A stretch of DNA of 64,000 bases, taken from positions 310,001-374,000 of the forward strand of contig NZ_JACHFF010000002.1 of NCBI RefSeq assembly GCF_014207425.1. The letters run 5' to 3'. A program made the translations under genes and the position numbers. The stretch's first letter is position 1. Each line of letters starts with the position of its first letter. Of the stretch, positions 39,570 to 48,016 are shown one piece after another. The notes below the pieces were generated by a model. It searched no databases. It was not told the DNA's origin and was given only the letters and a program-made list of their open reading frames with translations. Origin of the DNA: Jeotgalicoccus coquinae (GTDB lineage Bacteria; Bacillota; Bacilli; Staphylococcales; Salinicoccaceae).

Positions 39570-40949
39570 ATGTATGAAAAAGATGTAAATCCAGAGGTGG
39601 AGTCGACACCTCAGCCCGGAGGGATTCCCTGGAAATTCATAATTCCTTCTTTAATTGGAATATCGTTATTTTTAATACCATTTCCTTATGACGGTCAATG
39701 GCTTGTAGGTATCGGACTGATGGCTGAATTTATACAGAACACTGCTGCACCATTTTTAGTTGAGTTACTGGTCATCGTGTTGGCAATTTCAGCAATTCTG
39801 TCTGCATATGCAACACTCGCTAAACCCGATTGGATTACAGAGAAACCGAGGTTCAAAGAATTAGTTGTCATTCATCCATTCTGGTTAATCGTCAGAATTA
39901 TCGGCGGAATATTTGCAGTGATGGTCTATTTCCAGGTCGGACCGGCCTGGCTGATCAGTGACGCCTCCGGCGGCGAAGTATTAAATGGGCTGTTACCAAT
40001 TCTTGCTGTATGGACGCTGGTAATGGGGATGCTGCTGCCGCTGCTCGTAGATTTCGGATTGATGGAATGGCTTGGCACAATGGCGCAAAAAATTATGAGA
40101 CCGTTATTTAAACTGCCCGGACGTTCAGCAGTCGATGCACTTGCATCCTGGATGGGCAACAATATGGTAAGTATATTGATTACCATAAACCAATATGAAA
40201 ACGGCTATTACTCAAAACGTGAGTCGGCGGTAATCGTCACAAGCTTTACGATTACTTCAATCGGCTTTGCGTTAATCATTGCAACGATTCTGGACCTCGG
40301 ACACATGTTTGTACCATTTTATCTAACGGTAACAGCAGGTGTATTAGTTGCGGCTTTAATATGTCCGAGAATCCCGCCTTTATCCCGGATCAGCAATGAT
40401 TATTATGAAGGGGCCGATAAACAAATCGAAGAAGAAGTGCCAAATGGCTATACGACTCTCCAATGGGCGTATACGAAAGCGGTCAATAAAGCGGAGAAAG
40501 CAGATTCAACAGGACAGCTGATTAACCGCAGTATATACAGTGCGCTCGACATATGGCTTGGAATGCTGCCGGTCATTATGAGTATTGGAACGATTGCAAT
40601 GGTGATTGCTGAATTTACTATACTTTTTGATATTATTTCATACCCTCTGATTCCGGTTTTAGAATGGATGCAGATTCCGGAAGCAGCTCAGGCAGCACCT
40701 GCCTTACTTGTCGGATTCGCAGATATGTTTTTACCGGCGCTCCTTGCAAGTGGAATTGAAAGTGAGCTCACGAGATTCGTTGTTGGTGCAGTGTCATTAA
40801 CACAGCTGATTTACTTATCTGAAATTGGAGTTATGCTGATACGTTCAAAAATTCCTATTAACTTTTGGCAGCTGCTGGCACTCTTTTTAATCAGAACAAT
40901 CATCACGTTACCAATCGTAGTAGTAATAGCTCATTTTATTGTGTTCTAA
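39570..40949 (+). CDS. YjiH-like membrane protein, second copy
   Basis: This 459-residue membrane protein with about eleven hydrophobic segments is a paralogue of the hut-operon protein at 3106-4422. Shared landmarks are KLPGRSAVDALASW, NRxxYxxGYxxKRE-like NQYENGYYSKRES, the loop ending LQWAYTKA, and TRFVVGAVSLTQ. It has an extra N-terminal stretch (EVESTPQPGGIPWKFIIP). It belongs to the nucleoside-recognition/Gate superfamily. The substrate is unknown. It is a single gene with an AAGGGGAGAAGG site. Confidence 0.75.
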   Translation: MYEKDVNPEVESTPQPGGIPWKFIIPSLIGISLFLIPFPYDGQWLVGIGLMAEFIQNTAAPFLVELLVIVLAISAILSAYATLAKPDWITEKPRFKELVVIHPFWLIVRIIGGIFAVMVYFQVGPAWLISDASGGEVLNGLLPILAVWTLVMGMLLPLLVDFGLMEWLGTMAQKIMRPLFKLPGRSAVDALASWMGNNMVSILITINQYENGYYSKRESAVIVTSFTITSIGFALIIATILDLGHMFVPFYLTVTAGVLVAALICPRIPPLSRISNDYYEGADKQIEEEVPNGYTTLQWAYTKAVNKAEKADSTGQLINRSIYSALDIWLGMLPVIMSIGTIAMVIAEFTILFDIISYPLIPVLEWMQIPEAAQAAPALLVGFADMFLPALLASGIESELTRFVVGAVSLTQLIYLSEIGVMLIRSKIPINFWQLLALFLIRTIITLPIVVVIAHFIVF

Positions 40950-41108
40950 AAACTCAGTGAAATAAAATAATGTATGGTGAATATTCAAATTTTTATTCGT
41001 AAAAATCGTTACTATATGTTAATTTTTTGTTAAACTGAGATATATTAATTAAGTCATAAAAACAGCTTAAAAGATTTGCAATCAGAATAATAAGTGAGGT
41101 TATTACAG

Positions 41109-41795
41109 ATGGATTTAGTTTACAAAGGCAAAACTAAAGATGTATATCAGGATGAAAACGGTCAGACTGTACTTTATTTTAAAGACGATATGACAGGTAA
41201 AGACGGCGTATTTGATCCGGGTGAGAACCAGGTTGGATTAAAAGTTGAAGGATCAGGTAAGGCAGGACTTCAAATGACGAGCTTTTTCTTTGAAAAGTTA
41301 AACGCAGCAAACATTCCAACACACTTTGTTGATTCAGATGTAGAGAAACGTGAAATGCGTGTTAAGAAAATCACTGTATTCGGAAAAGGACTGGAAGTCA
41401 TCTGCAGATTTAAAGCAGTAGGCAGCTTTATCCGCCGTTATGGAGATTATATTGAAGAAGGCGCAGAACTGCCGGCATATGTTGAAGTCACTTTAAAAGA
41501 CGATGAAAGACAGGATCCGTTTATTAATGAAGCGGCACTGGAAGCACTGAATATTTTAAATGCAGACGAGTACAAAGAAATCGTAGACTTAACAGTTAAA
41601 ATCAGTGAAGTCATTAAAGAAGAACTGGCAGCAAAAGGGCTGGACTTATATGACATCAAACTGGAATTCGGACGTGATCAGGAAACAGGTGAAGTCCTCT
41701 TAATCGATGAAATTTCAGGTGGAAATATGCGTGTGTATAAAGACGGAGAATATATTGAACCGTTGAAATTGAATGGATATATGTTCGATAATTAA
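41109..41795 (+). CDS. PurC-like protein, divergent SAICAR synthetase homologue
   Basis: This 228-residue protein has the SAICAR synthetase fold signature: YKGKTKDVYQ at the start, THFVDSDVEKREMRVKKI, VICRFKAVGSFIRR, DDERQDPFINEAAL and KLEFGRDQETGEVLLIDEIS. The usual motif DEISPD (substrate/metal site) reads DEISGG here. It is not in a pur operon but stands alone between a membrane protein and topB. It may be a second, functionally altered copy rather than the pathway enzyme. ATG 41109 follows GTGAGG at nine bases. Confidence 0.75.
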   Translation: MDLVYKGKTKDVYQDENGQTVLYFKDDMTGKDGVFDPGENQVGLKVEGSGKAGLQMTSFFFEKLNAANIPTHFVDSDVEKREMRVKKITVFGKGLEVICRFKAVGSFIRRYGDYIEEGAELPAYVEVTLKDDERQDPFINEAALEALNILNADEYKEIVDLTVKISEVIKEELAAKGLDLYDIKLEFGRDQETGEVLLIDEISGGNMRVYKDGEYIEPLKLNGYMFDN

Positions 41796-41806
41796 TATAT
41801 AAAATT

Positions 41807-41850
41807 AAAGAGCCACACCTACAGTACATAACTGCAGATGTGGCTCTTTT
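41807..41850 (+). terminator. Terminator after the purC-like gene
   Basis: An 11-base perfect outer stem AAAGAGCCACA/TGTGGCTCTTT with a partly paired inner part (TACAG/CTGCA) lies 11 bases after the stop. The T tail is only four long and merges into the repeat that follows. Confidence 0.7.
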
Positions 41851-41940
41851 GGTGATAAGTCGTCATTTTATGTGCTACATATCACCGAATCATGCTCTTT
41901 TGGTGATAAGTCATCATTTTATGCAATACTTATCACCAAA
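41843..41940. repeat. Two tandem 44-bp palindromic repeats
   Basis: Copies at 41843-41886 and 41894-41937 are both 44 bp with a 7-bp spacer. They share GCTCTTTTGGTGATAAGTC, then TCATTTTATG, and end ATCACC. Copy 2 forms a perfect 13-base inverted repeat TTTGGTGATAAGT/ACTTATCACCAAA. Copy 1 forms only the outer GGTGATA/TATCACC part. There is no coding sequence here. Confidence 0.8.
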
Positions 41941-41958
41941 CTGGAATATTAAATACAA

Positions 41959-41997
41959 AATCCTCCGGCATGCACTTTAAGTGACTGCCAGAGGATT
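41959..41997 (-). terminator. topB terminator
   Basis: The arms AATCCTCCGGCA (41959-41970) and TGCCAGAGGATT (41986-41997) pair with one mismatch around a partly self-complementary loop. They start five bases after the topB stop; the minus-strand tail is TTTTG. Confidence 0.7.
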
Positions 41998-42001
41998 ATT
42001 T

Positions 42002-44146
42002 TTATTTATCCAGATTTAATTTTTTCAGTTGTTCTGCCAAAGCATTATTAATCGGTTCTTCTTTTTGATTAATGTATTTATTAACAGTCTTTTTATCCAC
42101 ACGGCCTTTATTTTCTTTCTTCTTCCGCGCTTCAAAGTTCGACATTTTTTCACGGTGCCCGCACGTACATCTGAATACCTGTCCGTCGCCTGATCCGCTC
42201 AGCGTCATTTTCTTCTTACATTTCGGACATCTCGCATTCGTTATCTTTTCAACGTTGCGTTTATATCCGCATTCTCTGTCCTGACATACATGCATCGTAC
42301 CTTTTTTACCTTTAACTTCAAGTAATGGTTTGCCGCATTCCGGGCATTCTCTGCCTGTCAGGTTGTCGTGTTTGAATGTTTTCTCGCTGTGTTTAATTTC
42401 TGTGACGATATCTTTCGTATGTTCTTTCATACTCTCGATAAATTTCTGTCTGTTCATTTTGCCTTTTTCAATCTGTTCGAGCTGTGTTTCCCATTCGGCA
42501 GTAGTGACAGGTGATTTTAAAATCTCAGGTGCAAGGTCTAAAAGCTGTCTGCCTTTTGAAGTCAGTTTGATTGCCTGTCCGTTTTTCTCGAGATAAAAAG
42601 TATTGAACAGCTTGTCGATAATATCAGCTCTCGTTGCAACTGTTCCTAATCCGCCGGATTCTGCCAGTGTTTTTTTATGTTCTTTGTCCATCTGGAAGTA
42701 TTTCGCAGGGTTTTCCATCGCCTGAAGCAGTGATGCTTCCGTGAAGCGTGCCGGCGGTGATGTTTCGCCTGTTGTTTTCTTAACATTATTCACTTTCAGT
42801 GAGTCACCTTTATTTACTTCAGCTGTAATATCTGATGATTCTTCTTTATAGACAATTTTGAAGCCCTGATTTAATACTCTGTTGTATTTCGCTTCGAGCT
42901 GTTCGCCATTAATTTCTGCAGTGACTGTTGTGACTTCATATTCATAAGGGGGAAGCAGCACGCTCATAAATCTCTGTACTACAAGTTCATAAATACGTTT
43001 TTCACGTTCAGTGAAGTCAGCAAGGAAGACCGGACTTTCCGTCGGAATAATTGCATGGTGATCACTTACTTTGCTGTCGTTAACGAAAGAGCTGTTTGTT
43101 TTAAGCGGTGCTCTTAAAATACGTGCCGCAACTTTGCTGAACTGTCCGATACCGCTCACTTCAACTCTTTCTTTCAGCGTTTCCACGATATCTTCAGATA
43201 TAAACTTCGAGTCTGTTCTGGGGTATGTCAGAACTTTATGTCGTTCATATAAAACCTGCATCGTCTGCAGTGTTTCTTTCGCTGACATACCGAAAATTTT
43301 GTTGGCGTCTCTTTGAAGTTCAGTCAGATCGTAAAGACCGGGAGCGAATTGTTTCTTCTCTTTTTTCTGAACATCTTTAACTGTTAATGAGTCGGTGTTC
43401 AGCTTTTTGCTGACATTATCGATTTTTTCTTCATCGAAAGTAGAGTGGTTATTGCCGTCTGTCCATTTGAACGTCAGTTTGTCAGTCGAAACATCCATAC
43501 CGTAAAATGTTTTTGCTTTAAAGTTTTTAATTAACTCTTCGCGTGCCTGAATAATTGCGAGTGTCGGTGTCTGTACACGTCCGCAGTTCAGCTGCGCGTT
43601 GTATTTTGTCGTTAATGCACGTGTCGCATTTAACCCGACGTACCAGTCAGCTTCACTTCTTGCAGCGGCAGCCTGATACAGATTGATGTATTTATTTCCG
43701 GGTTGAAGGTTTTTAAAACCGTTCGCAATCGCTTTATCAGTGACTGAAGAAATCCAGAGACGTTTAACCGGTTTATTCACTTTCGCATAATCCAGAATCC
43801 AGCGGGCAACCAGTTCACCTTCGCGTCCGGCATCTGTAGCGATAATGATTTCCTCGACATCTTTACGTTTCAGCTGAGACTGAACAGCTTTAAACTGTTT
43901 CGTCGTTTTTGGTATGTGCGTCAGTTTCAATGGAGCAGGCATCATAGGAAGATCGTTCATATCCCATTTCTGATATTTTGTATCATATTTCTCAGGATCC
44001 TGGAGCGTTACTAAATGTCCAAGTGCCCATGTCACAATATATTTATTTCCTTCTAAATAACCATTACCTTTTTTATTACAGTCCAGTACACGTGCAATAT
44101 CACGTGCCACTGAAGGTTTTTCAGCAAGTACAATACTTTTTGCCAA
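42002..44146 (-). CDS. topB: DNA topoisomerase III
   Basis: This 714-residue type IA topoisomerase relaxes and decatenates DNA. The Toprim motif ATDAGREGELVARWI is at residues 103-117, and the catalytic tyrosine is Y308 in LTYPRTDS. The C-terminal region has zinc-ribbon cysteines (CPECGKP, CQDRECG, CPKCKK, CTCG) and a basic tail. It is transcribed alone with a terminator. Its length is typical for Firmicutes TopB. Confidence 0.96.
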   Translation of the reverse strand: MAKSIVLAEKPSVARDIARVLDCNKKGNGYLEGNKYIVTWALGHLVTLQDPEKYDTKYQKWDMNDLPMMPAPLKLTHIPKTTKQFKAVQSQLKRKDVEEIIIATDAGREGELVARWILDYAKVNKPVKRLWISSVTDKAIANGFKNLQPGNKYINLYQAAAARSEADWYVGLNATRALTTKYNAQLNCGRVQTPTLAIIQAREELIKNFKAKTFYGMDVSTDKLTFKWTDGNNHSTFDEEKIDNVSKKLNTDSLTVKDVQKKEKKQFAPGLYDLTELQRDANKIFGMSAKETLQTMQVLYERHKVLTYPRTDSKFISEDIVETLKERVEVSGIGQFSKVAARILRAPLKTNSSFVNDSKVSDHHAIIPTESPVFLADFTEREKRIYELVVQRFMSVLLPPYEYEVTTVTAEINGEQLEAKYNRVLNQGFKIVYKEESSDITAEVNKGDSLKVNNVKKTTGETSPPARFTEASLLQAMENPAKYFQMDKEHKKTLAESGGLGTVATRADIIDKLFNTFYLEKNGQAIKLTSKGRQLLDLAPEILKSPVTTAEWETQLEQIEKGKMNRQKFIESMKEHTKDIVTEIKHSEKTFKHDNLTGRECPECGKPLLEVKGKKGTMHVCQDRECGYKRNVEKITNARCPKCKKKMTLSGSGDGQVFRCTCGHREKMSNFEARKKKENKGRVDKKTVNKYINQKEEPINNALAEQLKKLNLDK

Positions 44147-44202
44147 AAATATTCATCCTCTCGTTCAATTAATGTATCTATTAATTATACTTGTTTTACA
44201 GC

Positions 44203-44237
44203 AAAAAACATACCGCAGGGAGTTTCCCGCGGTATGT
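44203..44237 (-). terminator. Terminator of the tandem secreted-protein genes
   Basis: The stem ACATACCGC/GCGGTATGT (44208-44216 and 44229-44237), extended by an inner GGGA/TCCC, is followed on the minus strand by six U. Confidence 0.85.
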
Positions 44238-44274
44238 CTTCATGTCTTATTATTAAATTATATTCGCTTGTTAA

Positions 44275-45009
44275 TTATTTAGGCTCGTATGACCATGTCC
44301 ATTCATAACTGTCAGAATAGAAGTGATAAACGTAATCATCATCGGACAGCGTAAAGTCATATTTACCTGCTTTTGCAGGCTGCTGATTTAATACTTCCGG
44401 ATTGTTGTGAGCAAGGTACATCAGGTCTTCATCTGTAAAGTCCTGGTATGCTTTGTCATATGACCAGCTCCAGTAAGTGCCGTCATATGAGAACTGGAAG
44501 TAGTAGTCTCCATACATAAATTCATAATGATAAGGTTCTTTCTGCACAGGTGCTGCATCTAAAGCATCCGGTGTATATAGTGCCAGCTTAGCCAGGTTTT
44601 CTTTAGTTACATCAATTTCCATATAGTCTACAGCCTGATGAGGTCCAGTCGAACCGTCTGTACTTTCTGGATTAGTTGCATTCTCTTCCTGTTCTTTCAG
44701 ACGTGCATTTTCTATCTGGAAAATTTCTGCGACTGCTTCGTTAAACTCTGCCTGCGAAATTTCTCCGTTATCTTTGGATTCTGCCAGGCCGTTAACTCTG
44801 TTTTGTCCTTCTTGTGACATCCAGGTTACGCCAAAGTCGACATTCGCCCAGCCGTCACCATCCGGATCAGTGTCTGCAGGGAGAACTCCACCCCAGACTG
44901 TTTTTGCGCCTTCTTCTTCAACATCATCTGCTTGTGCTGTCCCACTTACTCCTGTGAACGTTAATGCACTTGCGATTAATAGTGAGCTTAATAAAGTTAC
45001 TTTCTTCAT
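44275..45009 (-). CDS. Secreted repeat protein A (tandem paralogue)
   Basis: This 244-residue exported protein has a Sec signal peptide cleaved after AQA (residue 27). A motif DPDGDGWANVD (about 48-58) resembles calcium-binding loops. A Gln/Glu-rich helical region (64-110) follows, then two ungapped 44-residue repeats at 142-185 and 199-242. Each repeat ends with a W-x-W-x-Y motif (WSWSYD, WTWSYE). It is a paralogue of the gene 31 bases upstream, with the same layout. There is no LPXTG or membrane anchor, so it is probably released or wall-associated by affinity. I do not recognise a named family. It is in the same minus-strand unit as protein B and ends at a strong terminator. Confidence 0.7.
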   Translation of the reverse strand: MKKVTLLSSLLIASALTFTGVSGTAQADDVEEEGAKTVWGGVLPADTDPDGDGWANVDFGVTWMSQEGQNRVNGLAESKDNGEISQAEFNEAVAEIFQIENARLKEQEENATNPESTDGSTGPHQAVDYMEIDVTKENLAKLALYTPDALDAAPVQKEPYHYEFMYGDYYFQFSYDGTYWSWSYDKAYQDFTDEDLMYLAHNNPEVLNQQPAKAGKYDFTLSDDDYVYHFYSDSYEWTWSYEPK

Positions 45010-45039
45010 TAGGAAATCACCTTCCTGAAAATTTAACTG

Positions 45040-45720
45040 TTATTTGTTCTCGTAAGACCAAGTCCATTGGCTACCGTCTGAAGTGAAGTGGTAAACGTAT
45101 TTGTCATCTGAAATCTTAAAGTCATAAGCACCGTCTTTAACCGGTTTCTCATCTAAAACTTCAGGATTGTTATGCACTAAATCAATTAATTCTTCGTCAG
45201 TATAATCATTTTCTACTTCGTCGTATTCCCAAGTCCATGCGTTACCGTCATGAGTGAAATTGAACTCATGTCCGTCACGGACAAAGTTATAATTGTAAGG
45301 TTCGTCTTTTAGTGGTGCATAATCTAATGTTTTCGGAGCGTATTGTGCCATTGTTATAAGGCTGTCTTCATCCGTCTGTATGCCGCCGTAGTTATCGCCA
45401 GGTTCGTTAAGAAGTGCATACTCTTCATCAAAAATTGGTGCAATCATTGCATTATATTCTGCCTGAGTCATTTCCCCGTCCAGTTGTCTATCTTTTAGTT
45501 CAGAAATTCTATCCTGCTGTTTTTGAGGCATCCAATCGAAACTGTAGCCGGCATCTGACCATCCGTCACCGTCAAGGTCCGACTGCTCATCAACTACTTT
45601 TGCCCATACTGTTTTCGCGCCATCTACTTCAATTTCGTCCGCTTGTGCTGTGCCATTTACACCAGTAAACGCTACTGCTCCTGCGACTAATAATGAACTG
45701 AATAAAGTTACTTTTTTCAT
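45040..45720 (-). CDS. Secreted repeat protein B (tandem paralogue)
   Basis: This 226-residue exported protein is the upstream paralogue of protein A. It has the same signal peptide pattern (cleavage after AQA, residue 27), EGAKTVW-like DGAKTVW, a DLDGDGWSDAG loop, and two 44-residue repeats at residues 124-167 and 181-224. The central acidic linker is shorter than in protein A. The ATG follows AAGGAGAT. The function is unknown; secretion and aromatic repeats suggest a surface or carbohydrate-binding role, which is inference. Confidence 0.7.
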   Translation of the reverse strand: MKKVTLFSSLLVAGAVAFTGVNGTAQADEIEVDGAKTVWAKVVDEQSDLDGDGWSDAGYSFDWMPQKQQDRISELKDRQLDGEMTQAEYNAMIAPIFDEEYALLNEPGDNYGGIQTDEDSLITMAQYAPKTLDYAPLKDEPYNYNFVRDGHEFNFTHDGNAWTWEYDEVENDYTDEELIDLVHNNPEVLDEKPVKDGAYDFKISDDKYVYHFTSDGSQWTWSYENK

Positions 45721-45764
45721 AAAGATCTCCTTCCAGAATATCTAACTTTATTTCTAGGGCCAAA

Positions 45765-45848
45765 GTAACATGGTTAATCTTATATTGCAATTATGTTACG
45801 CATATTTCATAAATATTACGGAGCGATAACTTAATCAGAAGATTAACC
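45765..45848. promoter_or_regulatory. Nested inverted repeats upstream of the secreted-protein genes
   Basis: GTAACAT (45765-45771) pairs with ATGTTAC (45793-45799), and GGTTAATCTT (45772-45781) pairs with AAGATTAACC (45839-45848). Both are perfect and interleaved within about 130 bases upstream of protein B. They may be regulator sites or part of its promoter region. In the rest of the gene-free stretch 45721-46020 I see only AT-rich DNA, including a TTGACA at 45965-45970 that could belong to the metY promoter. Confidence 0.4.
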
Positions 45849-46021
45849 GGTGATGTAGTTGTACTATTACCCTTTAATTTCTTGTTTACTCATTTAATAT
45901 GGAGAAAATGTTGTTTTTTTCAGACACCTAATTATCCTAATATACTAAAAATTTAAAATATTGTTTGACAAATAAAATTAAGCATAGTACCGTAGTAGGC
46001 ATTAACAAATTAATAGTTTTG

Positions 46022-46130
46022 CTTATCTAGAGCGGTGGAGGGACTGGCCCTTTGAAACCCGGCAACCATTGAGCATTTATTGCTCAAAAAGGTGCTAATT
46101 CCAGCAGGATTTTATTCCTGGCAGATAAGA
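46022..46130 (+). promoter_or_regulatory. SAM-I (S-box) riboswitch aptamer
   Basis: All S-box landmarks are present in order: CTTATC pairing with GATAAG to close P1, AGAGCGGTGGAGGGACTGGCCC, TTTGAAACCCGGCAACC, the P3 hairpin with GAGCA/TGCTC, AAGGTGCTAATTCCAGCAGG and the P4 hairpin. Binding of S-adenosylmethionine should stabilise P1 and so favour the terminator that follows, switching the metY operon off when SAM is plentiful. Confidence 0.97.
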
Positions 46131-46141
46131 GGAGAATCGGA

Positions 46142-46174
46142 AGCTCTCTTCTTTAAACAGAAGAGGGCTTTTTT
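46142..46174 (+). terminator. SAM riboswitch expression-platform terminator
   Basis: An 11-base stem (46142-46152 and 46159-46169, one G-U pair) with a six-base loop is followed by five or more T. It lies 12 bases beyond the aptamer and 27 before the metY start. Confidence 0.92.
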
Positions 46175-46200
46175 ATTTTATCAAAATTGGAGGAATTGAA

Positions 46201-47997
46201 ATGACAAGCGAGCACAACACTACTTACGACTTGGAGACATTATCACTTCACGGCGGTCAGTCACCTGACCCGACGACAGGTTCAAGAGCGGTTCCCATCT
46301 ATCAGACGACGTCTTACGTATTCCACGACACAGATCATGCAGAGAGTTTATTTTCTTTAGATGAACCGGGCAATATTTATTCCCGTATCGGCAATCCGAC
46401 GGTGGAAGTTTTCGAAAAACGCATGGCGCTGCTCGAAGAGGGTGTTGCAGCTGTTGCGACTTCATCAGGAATGTCTGCAATTACGCTTTCAATTCTTAAT
46501 CTGGCAAGTGCAGGTGACGAAATTGTCGCAGGCTCGAATTTGTACGGCGGCACATATAATTTATTCGCAGTGACGCTGCCGAGATACGGTATCAATGTAA
46601 AATTTGTGAATCCTGAAGATCCCGAGAATTTCAGAGCGGCGATTACGAGTAAAACAAAAGCAGTATTCGGAGAAACAATCGGAAATCCGGGTCTGCAGGT
46701 GCTCGATATTGAAGCTGTTGCCAATATTGCACATGAACATGGTGTGCCATTAATTATTGATAATACTTTTGCAACACCACATACATGTAAACCAATTACA
46801 TTAGGTGCCGACATTGTTGTCCACTCCGCGACGAAGTGGATTGGCGGACATGGTACATCAATCGGCGGTATTGTCATCGACGGCGGCCGGTTTAACTGGA
46901 ACACTGATAAATTCCCCGAGTTCACAGAACCGGATTCAAGCTACAACGGAATCCGTTACGCATCTGATTTTGGAACACTGGCATTCAGCACTAAAATCCG
47001 TGTGCAGCTGCTCCGTGATTTCGGTGCAACACTCAGCCCGAATAATGCATTCCAGCTAATTCAGGGACTGGAGACATTGCATGTCCGGGTTGAAAGACAT
47101 AATGAAAATGCAGAAAAACTGGTTGAGTTTTTATCAGCACATCCTGCAATAGACTGGGTGACATATCCCGGTCTGGAAAATCATCCTTCACACGATATAG
47201 CAAAAAGGGTGTTAAGAAACGGTTTTGGTTCGATTATTACTTTCGGTATTAAAGGCGGTAAAGCAGCAGGTAAAAAACTCATCGACAACGTTGCGCTCTG
47301 GTCTCACGTCGCCAATGTCGGAGATGCTAAATCATTAATTATTCATCCGGCATCGACGACACACCAGCAGCTGACGAAAGAGCAGCTCGAAGAAACCGGA
47401 GTACACGAAGAACTCGTTCGACTGTCTGTCGGCATCGAATCCATCAAGGATATACAGAATGATTTAAATCAGGCACTCGCTAAAGCGACTGGTTTAGATG
47501 CAGGTACCGCAAAAGAAATAGTTATTAACGATGAAGGGATTATTAAGTGGATTCTTAATTCCCCAGTTGAAAAGGTAGTTAACAGCGGTAGCGAATTCAG
47601 CCGTCAGAAGACGATTGCGGTTGTTGGTTTGAGCGGAAAGGAATCAAGACCGAGTTACCGTCTGGCAAGAAAAATGCAGCGTCTCGGTTATAAAATAATT
47701 CCGGTTAATCCAGGAGAAAAAGAAATACTTGGTGAAACAGCATATGCGGATCTGAAGAGTGTACCAGAACCGATAGATGTCGTTCAGGTATTCAGAAGTC
47801 CGGAAGCGGCGATAGGTATTGCCAAAGAAGCACTCGAAGTTCAGCCGAAAGTTTTCTGGCTGCAGGAAGGTGTCATTTCACCGGAAGCGGCAAATATTGC
47901 AAGGAATGGAGGTTTGCAGGTGATTCATAACCGCTGCACATACAAAGAAGCACAGCGTCTACGCGGAACGATATCCACATATGCATGTGAGATTTAA
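46201..47997 (+). CDS. O-acetylhomoserine sulfhydrylase fused to a CoA-binding domain
   Basis: This 598-residue fusion has two parts. Residues 1-430 are a PLP-dependent Cys/Met-metabolism enzyme of the MetY type: [14 protein letters not shown], and the PLP lysine K212 in [11 protein letters not shown]. It should make homocysteine from O-acetylhomoserine and sulfide, or methionine with methanethiol. Residues 469-598 are a YccU-type CoA-binding Rossmann domain ([44 protein letters not shown]). A linker of about 40 residues joins them. It is the first gene of an operon under a SAM riboswitch, with an ABC importer and an acyl-CoA synthetase behind it. The fusion is in frame, with no sign of a frameshift. 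MetY function is well supported; the role of the CoA domain is unknown. Confidence 0.92.
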   Translation: MTSEHNTTYDLETLSLHGGQSPDPTTGSRAVPIYQTTSYVFHDTDHAESLFSLDEPGNIYSRIGNPTVEVFEKRMALLEEGVAAVATSSGMSAITLSILNLASAGDEIVAGSNLYGGTYNLFAVTLPRYGINVKFVNPEDPENFRAAITSKTKAVFGETIGNPGLQVLDIEAVANIAHEHGVPLIIDNTFATPHTCKPITLGADIVVHSATKWIGGHGTSIGGIVIDGGRFNWNTDKFPEFTEPDSSYNGIRYASDFGTLAFSTKIRVQLLRDFGATLSPNNAFQLIQGLETLHVRVERHNENAEKLVEFLSAHPAIDWVTYPGLENHPSHDIAKRVLRNGFGSIITFGIKGGKAAGKKLIDNVALWSHVANVGDAKSLIIHPASTTHQQLTKEQLEETGVHEELVRLSVGIESIKDIQNDLNQALAKATGLDAGTAKEIVINDEGIIKWILNSPVEKVVNSGSEFSRQKTIAVVGLSGKESRPSYRLARKMQRLGYKIIPVNPGEKEILGETAYADLKSVPEPIDVVQVFRSPEAAIGIAKEALEVQPKVFWLQEGVISPEAANIARNGGLQVIHNRCTYKEAQRLRGTISTYACEI

Positions 47998-48016
47998 ATA
48001 AAGGGGACAAGCAAAT

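Noticed and set aside
41843-41940. Short CRISPR array
   Set aside because: There are only two units with a 7-bp spacer, each unit is a palindrome, and no cas genes are in the window.
46377-46925. 182-residue open frame antisense to metY
   Set aside because: It is a codon-bias shadow of the PLP-enzyme gene.
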